Origin: Lachnospiraceae bacterium UBA3632
GTDB taxonomy: Bacteria > Bacillota > Clostridia > Lachnospirales > Lachnospiraceae
Direction: 5' to 3'
Assembly (NCBI GenBank): GCA_002373975.1
Contig: DFKZ01000073.1
Coordinates: forward strand, 1 to 5,105
DNA: 5,105 bases
The notes under the pieces are model-generated. The model was not told the origin of the DNA. It searched no databases and saw only the letters and a list, made by a program, of their open reading frames with translations. The stretch's first letter is position 1. Every line of letters begins with the position of its first letter. The translations under genes and the position numbers were made by a program. Shown one piece after another: positions 1 through 4,797 of this stretch.

Positions 1-701
1 AGCTTCATCTCGTGGATGCACTCAAAGTAAGCATTTCTGGGATCATATCCTGCTTCAACAAGAGTCTCAAAGCCTGCCTGCATAAGTGCACATACGCCGC
101 CGCAGAGAACTGCCTGCTCTCCGAAGAGATCGGTCTCTGTCTCGGTTCTGAAAGTGGTCTCAAGAACGCCTGCTCTTGCTCCGCCGATTCCGAGTGCATA
201 AGCAAGTGCGATGTCCTGTGCCTTTCCCGTAGCATCCTGCTCAACTGCTATAAGACAGGGAACGCCCTTTCCTGCCTGATACTCGCTGCGTACAGTGTGT
301 CCGGGGCCCTTGGGAGCGATCATGGTTACATCAACATCCTTGGGAGGCTTGATGCATCCGAAGTGAATATTGAATCCGTGTGCAAACATAAGCATGTTGC
401 CTGCAACAAGGTTGGGCTCGATATCGTTCTTGTAAAGATCTGCCTGCTTCTCATCATTGATAAGGATCATAATGATATCAGCCTTCTTTGCAGCCTCTGC
501 TGCGGTATATACTTCAAATCCCTGCTTTACAGCCTTATCCCAGCTCTTGGAGCCCTCGTAAAGACCGATAATGACCTTACATCCCGACTCCTTAAGGTTG
601 AGCGCGTGAGCGTGACCCTGACTTCCGTAGCCGATAATAGCTATCGTCTTGTCCTCAAGCAGTGAAAGATTGCAGTCTTCCTGATAAAAAATCCTTGCCA
701 T
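1..701 (-). CDS. ilvC: Ketol-acid reductoisomerase (KARI), N-terminal 233 codons, cut by the left window edge
   Basis: KARI isomerises and reduces 2-acetolactate or 2-aceto-2-hydroxybutyrate to the dihydroxy acid, using Mg2+ and NAD(P)H; it is a cytosolic enzyme and the second common step of valine, leucine and isoleucine synthesis. The translation begins MARIFYQEDCNLSLL. The Rossmann domain carries GYGSQGHAHALN (residues 24-35). The cofactor-phosphate loop GLYEGSKSW spans 46-54. H108 and the KGPGHTVR segment (131-138) are present. The knotted C-terminal domain begins with the metal ligands D191 and E195 (DLFGEQ), followed by E227 and E231. The 7-residue-type loop and expected total length near 330-340 residues fit class I, so about 100 residues lie outside the window. 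The ATG is set by GGAGG (710-714) 8 bases upstream. It is the last visible gene of the ilvB-ilvN-ilvN-ilvC operon, 40 bases after ilvN copy 2. Oddity: Tyr48-Glu49 stand where many NADPH enzymes have Arg and a basic or neutral residue. Confidence 0.97.
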   Translation of the reverse strand, partial: MARIFYQEDCNLSLLEDKTIAIIGYGSQGHAHALNLKESGCKVIIGLYEGSKSWDKAVKQGFEVYTAAEAAKKADIIMILINDEKQADLYKNDIEPNLVAGNMLMFAHGFNIHFGCIKPPKDVDVTMIAPKGPGHTVRSEYQAGKGVPCLIAVEQDATGKAQDIALAYALGIGGARAGVLETTFRTETETDLFGEQAVLCGGVCALMQAGFETLVEAGYDPRNAYFECIHEMK

Positions 702-731
702 TTCTTTTTCCTCCGTTTGGCTTTATATTTG

Positions 732-751
732 TCTGCCTTTATTAAGGCAGA
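732..751 (-). other. Intercistronic hairpin spanning the ilvN copy 2 stop codon
   Basis: A perfect 8-bp inverted repeat (TCTGCCTT / AAGGCAGA) with a 4-base loop. On the transcribed strand the ilvN copy 2 TAA stop straddles the end of the left arm and the start of the loop. No T tract follows in the operon direction (ACAAATATAAAG), so it is not a normal rho-independent terminator. It could be an mRNA processing or stability element, or a weak pause site, that sets ilvC expression apart from the genes before it. The repeat is seen directly; the role is inferred. Confidence 0.5.
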
Positions 752-1242
752 AAAGTCACATTTTCAATGCCCCTTGAAAGGCCTGCCATACCCGTTCTTG
801 CAAGCTCGAGTATCTCATGTCCCTCAAGAAGGTCAATAAATTTATCTATCTTTTCAACATCTCCGGTTATCTCGACTATAAGACATTCGGTAGCAACATC
901 CACGATCTTTCCGCGGAATATATCCGTGATGGCTATAATGCTCTGTCTTTCGTCAGCCGAGCATCTTACCTTTACCAGTGCAAGCTCTCTGTATACACTC
1001 TCCCCGGGCTTAAGCTCCTTTATAACGCGGATATCCTCAAGCTTGGCAACCTGTTTTTCAATCTGTTCAAGTACCTCGTCATCTCCGCTGGTCACTATTG
1101 TGATCCTTGAGTATCGTGGATCTGCAGTCACGCCCGCGGTAATGCTCTCGATATTATATCCTCTTCTTGAAAAAAGACCCGAAATACGGCTCAGAACACC
1201 TGAAGTATTGTTTGCAAGAAGCTGAAAAACCTTTGTTTTCAT
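742..1242 (-). CDS. ilvN: Acetohydroxyacid synthase small (regulatory) subunit, canonical copy (second in operon)
   Basis: Regulatory subunit of AHAS: it binds and activates the large subunit and usually confers feedback inhibition by valine or another branched-chain amino acid. The 166-residue product matches the usual ~160-residue IlvH/IlvN length. An N-terminal ACT domain (about 3-77) contains NNTSG (11-15) and RRGYNIES (26-33). These hold the equivalents of E. coli IlvH Asn11, Gly14 and Asn29, which belong to the valine site. The C-terminal ALS_ss_C domain (about 84-158) keeps FRGKIVDV, EITGDVEKID and ELARTGMAGLSRG. The ATG at 1242 is preferred because GAGG (1250-1253) sits 7 bases upstream; a TTG one codon earlier would have only 4. 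It lies 68 bases after copy 1 and 40 before ilvC. This is the copy whose C-terminal domain looks normal, so it is the likelier standard partner of IlvB. Confidence 0.93.
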   Translation of the reverse strand: MKTKVFQLLANNTSGVLSRISGLFSRRGYNIESITAGVTADPRYSRITIVTSGDDEVLEQIEKQVAKLEDIRVIKELKPGESVYRELALVKVRCSADERQSIIAITDIFRGKIVDVATECLIVEITGDVEKIDKFIDLLEGHEILELARTGMAGLSRGIENVTFLP

Positions 1243-1310
1243 CAAAAAACCTCACATACATCATAGATTATGGACGAACACCTTAACTTTAGCAATTTAA
1301 AGCCCTAATG

Positions 1311-1805
1311 TCAACCTTCATTCTCGGCACATTTTGAGAGAGAAAGCGTTCCTGTTCGTGCAATTTCCACAATGCTTATCGACTTGAACATATTGATAAG
1401 AAGCTCTATCTTTTCGGGAGTATCGCAGATCTGTATCATCATAAAGTGCATGGACATATCAACTATATCGGCCTTCATGACTTCGCATATCTCCATGATC
1501 TCATTGCGGTTCGACTTATTGTATTTAACCTTCATGAGCATAAGCTCTCTTGATACGCACTGATGCTCGTTAAAAGTCTTTACCTTAATGACGTCAAGCT
1601 TTTTATTCAGCTGCTTTTCGATCTGCTCAAGGGTTCTCTCGTCACCGCTTGATACTATAGTCATGGATGATACTGCCGGATCGTCTGTCTCACCTACGGC
1701 AAGTGAGTCAATATTAAAGCTCCTTCTGGCAAAAAGGCCGCTTACCTTTGAAAGTACACCGGATCTGTTTTCAACTGTAACGGAATAAATACGTTTTGCT
1801 TTCAT
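1311..1805 (-). CDS. ilvN: Second acetohydroxyacid synthase small subunit, diverged copy (first in operon)
   Basis: A second AHAS regulatory subunit of 164 residues, directly after ilvB. Its ACT domain (about 5-79) is clearly homologous to copy 2: by eye about two thirds identical across residues 15-65. It has ENRSG (12-16), RRSFNIDSLAVG (27-38) and LEQIEKQL, and keeps the Asn and Gly positions expected at the effector site. The C-terminal half (about 87-160) has drifted. The usual FR(G/A)KIVD is MKADIVD, the TGD element is ICDTPEKIE, and the middle is Met-rich (MSMHFMMIQ). The ARTG motif near the end remains. The ATG is 19 bases after the ilvB stop, behind a weak AGGATAGGG (1815-1823), so translation is probably coupled to ilvB. 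It may sense a different amino acid, tune copy 2, or form mixed dimers; these are inferences. It is intact and not a pseudogene. Confidence 0.9.
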   Translation of the reverse strand: MKAKRIYSVTVENRSGVLSKVSGLFARRSFNIDSLAVGETDDPAVSSMTIVSSGDERTLEQIEKQLNKKLDVIKVKTFNEHQCVSRELMLMKVKYNKSNRNEIMEICEVMKADIVDMSMHFMMIQICDTPEKIELLINMFKSISIVEIARTGTLSLSKCAENEG

Positions 1806-1824
1806 TTCCGAAATCCCTATCCTA

Positions 1825-3447
1825 TCATTGTTTTACAAGATCCATCGGATCTATCATAACTTCAAGGAGTACATTATTTTTGTCTGATATAAAGCTGTCG
1901 ATTGTCTCTTCAAGCTTCTTCATATCCTTCAGCCTGAGATAGTCAAAATCATATGCGCTCACAAGCTTTTCAAGGTCCGGGCTTCCCTCAAGGGATACCA
2001 TGGAATAATTGTCCTTGTAGGAATAATGCTGGTATTCTCTCACCATTCCGAGATAAGTATTATTAAATACTATTATCTTTGCATTTACTCCGAACTGCCT
2101 GAATGTGGCAAGCTCCATCATTGACATCTGGAAGGACCCGTCGCCGCATACGGCAACAACCTGTCTTTTGGGATCAGCAAGCTTTGCTCCCAGGGCAGCC
2201 GGAATTGAATAACCCATAGTGCCCATTCCGCCGGATGTAAGAAAGCTTGTATTCTTTTTTATCTTTGCATATGCACAGCTGAATATCTGATTCTGGCCCA
2301 CATCTGCGATATATACCGCATTGTCCTTTAGCTTATCTGTAAGCGTTTCGATAAATCCCTGTGGATCCACATAGGCCTTATTGGGATTTCTCTTTACAGC
2401 AAGTTCCTTTTTAAAGGCTTTAAGCTCGCTTATCCATTTTGAGGTATCAATGCTTAGCTCTTCATCCGTCAGATCGTCAAATACCGCTTTGCAGTCACCT
2501 ACAAGAGGAATTGATGAAACCGCATTTTTCCCTATCTCTGCAGGATCCACATCAATATGGATCAGCACTTTATCTTTGGTGATAAGGTCGGGCTGGCTTA
2601 TAGCTCTGTCCGCAACTCTCGCTCCCACCATCATGATAACATCGGCTTCGTTCATGGCTTTGTTGGCATAAGGTTTTCCGTTATTTCCCACCATTCCGAA
2701 ATACAGGGGATCCTCTGTCTCGATAGTGCCGATACCCATCATTGTGGTAACAACGGGGATCTTATGCTTATGTACAAAATCAAGGACCACTGCTCCGGCT
2801 TTGCCCAGCTTTACGCCTCCTCCGAGGCATATGATAGGCTTTTTAGCCTTCTGAAGCTCTTTTATAACCTTCTTTATCTGTGCGGAGTTGCCCTTTACAG
2901 TGGGTTTATAGGTCCTTAAGGCCACAGTTTCGGGATATTTAAAGTTCTTGACAGGTGCATTCTGAATATCTATTGGAATATCGATAAGAACAGGTCCCCT
3001 TCTTCCTGAATCCGCTATATGAAAAGCTTCTTTGATTATCCTCGGAAGATCGTCGGCATTCTTAACAAGATAGCTGTATTTAACAAAAGACTCAACAGCT
3101 CCCGTGATATCCGCCTCCTGGAAGACATCACTTCCTATAAGGTCGCTCTTTACCTGTCCGGTGATAACGATAAGAGGAATAGAATCAGCATAAGCTGTGG
3201 CGATCCCTGTGATTATATTGGTGGCACCGGGGCCGGAAGTTACCGCGCACACACCGGGCTTTCCCGATATTCTGGCAAGTCCGCTGGCGGCATGAGCAGC
3301 ATTCTGCTCGGTTCTTACAAGTATCGTTTTGATATCGGAATCAAGAATACTGTTATAAAACGGACATATCGCCACACCGGGATATCCGAATACATATTTT
3401 ACGCCTTCTTCTTCAAGACATCTTACTATTGCCTCGGCACCGTTCAT
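1825..3447 (-). CDS. ilvB: Acetohydroxyacid synthase (acetolactate synthase) large catalytic subunit, atypical variant
   Basis: A ThDP enzyme that decarboxylates pyruvate and joins the two-carbon unit to pyruvate or 2-ketobutyrate, the committed step of branched-chain amino acid synthesis. It has 540 residues from the chosen ATG. The N-terminal ThDP domain (~1-165) has GYPG (21-24), catalytic Glu47 in RTEQ, and Phe109-Gln110 in DVFQE. The middle domain (~185-320) has VGARVADR. The C-terminal domain (~375-525) has DVGQNQ and the ThDP/Mg motif GDGS (435-438) to NN (462-463). Positions follow E. coli AHAS II numbering closely in the N-terminal part. The ATG is chosen because AGGAGG (3459-3464) lies 11 bases upstream; an in-frame GTG at 3477 lies upstream of that site and has no ribosome binding site of its own. 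Oddities: the acceptor-site Met and Trp are Asn255 and Tyr472, the herbicide-site Pro is Lys100, and the protein stops at DPMDLVKQ without the usual VPPG arm. The context with ilvN and ilvC supports AHAS over other ThDP enzymes. Confidence 0.95.
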   Translation of the reverse strand: MNGAEAIVRCLEEEGVKYVFGYPGVAICPFYNSILDSDIKTILVRTEQNAAHAASGLARISGKPGVCAVTSGPGATNIITGIATAYADSIPLIVITGQVKSDLIGSDVFQEADITGAVESFVKYSYLVKNADDLPRIIKEAFHIADSGRRGPVLIDIPIDIQNAPVKNFKYPETVALRTYKPTVKGNSAQIKKVIKELQKAKKPIICLGGGVKLGKAGAVVLDFVHKHKIPVVTTMMGIGTIETEDPLYFGMVGNNGKPYANKAMNEADVIMMVGARVADRAISQPDLITKDKVLIHIDVDPAEIGKNAVSSIPLVGDCKAVFDDLTDEELSIDTSKWISELKAFKKELAVKRNPNKAYVDPQGFIETLTDKLKDNAVYIADVGQNQIFSCAYAKIKKNTSFLTSGGMGTMGYSIPAALGAKLADPKRQVVAVCGDGSFQMSMMELATFRQFGVNAKIIVFNNTYLGMVREYQHYSYKDNYSMVSLEGSPDLEKLVSAYDFDYLRLKDMKKLEETIDSFISDKNNVLLEVMIDPMDLVKQ

Positions 3448-3458
3448 AATAGGTTTAA

Positions 3459-3464
3459 CCTCCT
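3459..3464 (-). promoter_or_regulatory. ilvB ribosome binding site (AGGAGG)
   Basis: A perfect AGGAGG on the minus strand, 11 bases before the ATG at 3447. It decides the start: it lies inside the reading frame if the upstream GTG (3477) were used, which would add ten residues not typical of AHAS. It is followed by TTAAACCT, which can fold back weakly (AGGT/ACCT) on the edge of the site. Confidence 0.8.
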
Positions 3465-3486
3465 GAAACAAGCTCACTGACTATAT

Positions 3487-3495
3487 ATTTTAACA
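3487..3495 (-). promoter_or_regulatory. Candidate extended -10 promoter element for ilvB (proximal)
   Basis: On the minus strand this reads TGT followed by TAAAAT, an extended -10 (TGn) with five of six bases matching TATAAT. No good -35 box is found 17-18 bases upstream (best match three of six). Transcription would start near 3480, giving a leader of about 32 bases before ilvB, too short for an attenuator. Confidence 0.3.
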
Positions 3496-3496
3496 T

Positions 3497-3532
3497 TTAC
3501 ATCTGTATTTTGATAGTACTAATTTTAATCAT
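3497..3532 (-). promoter_or_regulatory. Candidate 11-codon isoleucine-rich leader peptide upstream of ilvB
   Basis: A short minus-strand frame reads MIKISTIKIQM and then TAA, ending 33 bases before the ilvB ribosome binding site. Four of eleven codons are isoleucine (ATT, ATT, ATC, ATA), an end product of this pathway. It would be transcribed only from the upstream candidate promoter (3558-3586). Against it: the G-run (GGGGG) before the ATG is only two bases away, no terminator or clear alternative hairpins follow, and AT-rich DNA favours Ile codons by chance. Confidence 0.2.
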
Positions 3533-3545
3533 TTCCCCCAAAGAA

Positions 3546-3575
3546 TTGACCTTGTTTAATATACCGAATTATGAT
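3546..3575 (+). promoter_or_regulatory. Housekeeping-type promoter of the lipoprotein gene
   Basis: TTGACC (3546-3551), an 18-base spacer and TATGAT (3570-3575) give five of six matches in each box to the vegetative sigma factor consensus. The predicted start near 3582 leaves a leader of about 40 bases with AGGAG at 3607-3611. It is the best promoter in the window. Confidence 0.55.
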
Positions 3576-3586
3576 AAAGTTGTTGA
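3558..3586 (-). promoter_or_regulatory. Candidate promoter for the ilv operon (distal)
   Basis: On the minus strand TCAACA (3581-3586, four of six to TTGACA), a 17-base spacer and TATATT (3558-3563, five of six to TATAAT). Transcription would start near 3551, giving a leader of about 100 bases to ilvB. It occupies the same DNA as the plus-strand promoter, so the two could compete. Predicted from consensus only. Confidence 0.35.
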
Positions 3587-3621
3587 GGATGCGTTAAGGT
3601 ATCCACAGGAGATTTATGTGT

Positions 3622-4116
3622 ATGAAAAAAAGATGTTTTGCAGCTGTTTTGATACTTGCAATATCGGTATTTACCGTTACCGGATGTAAAGGCAATAATA
3701 CGGATAAGCATGAAGAACTGTCTTCTTTCAGGTTGAGAGTTGATGAATTCTGCGATTCGATATATCGCATAGACAACAACATAAACGAAATAGACACCGC
3801 ATCGGAAGGCTATACCGATGTGCTCATACAGAATCTTGATGCCCTGGAGACCAATTTCAAGATCTTTGCGGATATGGATTTCCCTTCCGATTACGATTAT
3901 CTAGAAGGTCTTGCCGATGAGGCATCATCTTATATGAATACCGCCGTAGCTTCATTTCACGATTTGTTTGAAAATAATTACACCGAGGAAGCCATGGTGG
4001 AAAAATACAATTATGCCAATGAGAATTACGAAAGAGCTTATAAGAGGATCAAGATAATAATCACATTCCTTAACGGTGAGACTTCCGAGGACGTGATGAT
4101 CGAGGAAACAGAATAA
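3622..4116 (+). CDS. Small secreted lipoprotein of unknown function
   Basis: No function is recognised. The 164-residue product begins MKK with a hydrophobic stretch (AAVLILAISVFTV) and a lipobox VTGC, so Cys22 would be lipidated and the protein held on the outer face of the membrane. The mature part (about 143 residues) is mostly charged, apparently helical, rich in Asp, Glu, Asn and Tyr, and ends in an acidic tail (ETSEDVMIEETE). Its heptad-like spacing suggests a small helical bundle; no enzymatic motif is visible. The ATG at 3622 is preferred: AGGAG (3607-3611) is 10 bases away, against 4 for the ATG at 3616, and MKK is a typical lipoprotein start. It has its own promoter, diverges from ilvB, and its last ~14 codons overlap the membrane protein gene on the other strand. 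That neighbour belongs to a lipoprotein-modifying family, which may or may not be meaningful. Confidence 0.87.
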   Translation: MKKRCFAAVLILAISVFTVTGCKGNNTDKHEELSSFRLRVDEFCDSIYRIDNNINEIDTASEGYTDVLIQNLDALETNFKIFADMDFPSDYDYLEGLADEASSYMNTAVASFHDLFENNYTEEAMVEKYNYANENYERAYKRIKIIITFLNGETSEDVMIEETE

Positions 4117-4795
4117 CGCTCACAACAACAGATACTGCCATCATTCCCGCAAATACCGCTCCGCAGAGTTTTCCGGCATCCACAAACAGCTCCTCCGGAC
4201 ACAGGAATATCAGATTATCGTATCTGGGATCCAAAAGCCAGTCGGAATTGTCGAATATCAGTTTATGACAGAATACCACAAGCGCATTAAGGTCGATGGT
4301 GGCGAATAATACCACAACGATACAAACAAATACTATGATCGCATCGGATATGATTATTCCCGTTGCGATCACTTTTTTTATCTTCTCTTTTTCTTCACTC
4401 CCTTTATTTTTCCGGGCTGCCAGAATAAAGAAACATAAAGAAGCCGCCGCAAGGACAGCGCTCACTATCATAACAGATCTGATAGACGCAATTATCCCTG
4501 CGACGTCATTCATGTGTGAAACATCTTTTTTATTGAAAAAATCAGAATACTCCCCTCTCACATTCGTCTTGATCTCGATAGATTCTTCCCTGCCTTTGAC
4601 AAAGCCGACCAGGCGATCCGTAACCACCTCAAGATCGCTGCCCTTCATCGACAACTGAGATGCCGTACCGTATGCATCATATCTGTTCATAAGGTATCCG
4701 CTGCTGAACACCACAAAATAAATAAGTGCACAAAATGCCGATACAAACATCGCAAGAGGAAGAACTATCGAAATAAGCCGTTTTATAAATGTCAT
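4070..4795 (-). CDS. DUF1461/TIGR01906-family integral membrane protein (lipoprotein transacylase Lit-like)
   Basis: A 241-residue membrane protein with four predicted helices (about 9-31, 104-126, 142-166, 208-230) and two extracellular segments (32-103 and 167-207). The first carries FNKKDVSHMNDV with His94. The second carries FCHKLIFDNSDW (His177) and LLDPRYDNLIFLCPEELF. These paired His motifs are the signature of TIGR01906/DUF1461. That family includes Lit, which moves an acyl chain within diacylglyceryl lipoproteins to give the lyso form. Family membership is well supported; transacylase activity here is inferred, since the family may include members with other roles. The start ATG is 2 bases after the stop of the preceding gene, so the two are probably co-transcribed and translationally coupled. 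Its basic tail (PRSSRPRKSHR) is encoded in the 47-base overlap with the lipoprotein gene. Confidence 0.85.
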   Translation of the reverse strand: MTFIKRLISIVLPLAMFVSAFCALIYFVVFSSGYLMNRYDAYGTASQLSMKGSDLEVVTDRLVGFVKGREESIEIKTNVRGEYSDFFNKKDVSHMNDVAGIIASIRSVMIVSAVLAAASLCFFILAARKNKGSEEKEKIKKVIATGIIISDAIIVFVCIVVVLFATIDLNALVVFCHKLIFDNSDWLLDPRYDNLIFLCPEELFVDAGKLCGAVFAGMMAVSVVVSVILFPRSSRPRKSHR

Positions 4796-4797
4796 TT

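Noticed and set aside
12..665. 217-residue plus-strand open frame opposite ilvC
   Set aside because: It is the antisense shadow of a strongly conserved ilvC coding frame; Cys/Leu/Ser-rich composition, no ribosome binding site, no recognisable motif.
732..751. Rho-independent terminator at the ilvN/ilvC junction
   Set aside because: The stem is perfect but no T tract follows it in the direction of transcription, and ilvC has a strong ribosome binding site right after it.
767..1225. Plus-strand open frames opposite ilvN copy 2
   Set aside because: Antisense shadows, Ser-rich, without ribosome binding sites or homology signs; the minus strand encodes a clear ACT-domain protein.
1243..1245. TTG start for ilvN copy 2
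   Set aside because: The adjacent ATG has better spacing (7 bases) from GAGG and is the normal codon.
1243..1310. Internal promoter before ilvN copy 2 (TATGAT on the minus strand)
   Set aside because: The -10-like box has no acceptable -35 at 16-18 bases; the gap holds only weak 4-5 bp stems.
1806..1870. Frameshift explaining the short IlvB C-terminus
   Set aside because: Only 19 bases separate the stop from the next gene's ATG and no VPPG-like coding is visible in the other frames.
3448..3477. GTG start that would lengthen IlvB by ten residues
   Set aside because: The strong AGGAGG at 3459-3464 lies inside that extension, nothing resembling a ribosome binding site precedes the GTG, and AHAS proteins typically start at the MNGAE segment.
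3448..3615. T-box or other riboswitch leader before ilvB
   Set aside because: The gap is only 168 bases, lacks the conserved T-box sequence with GGTGG and ACC, and has no terminator hairpin followed by a T run.
3594..3797. 67-residue minus-strand open frame opposite the lipoprotein start
   Set aside because: Antisense to a lipoprotein gene with clear promoter, ribosome binding site and lipobox; no independent evidence.
4296..4658. 120-residue plus-strand open frame opposite the Lit-like gene
   Set aside because: Thr/Ile/Ser-rich shadow of a hydrophobic membrane protein gene; no start signal.
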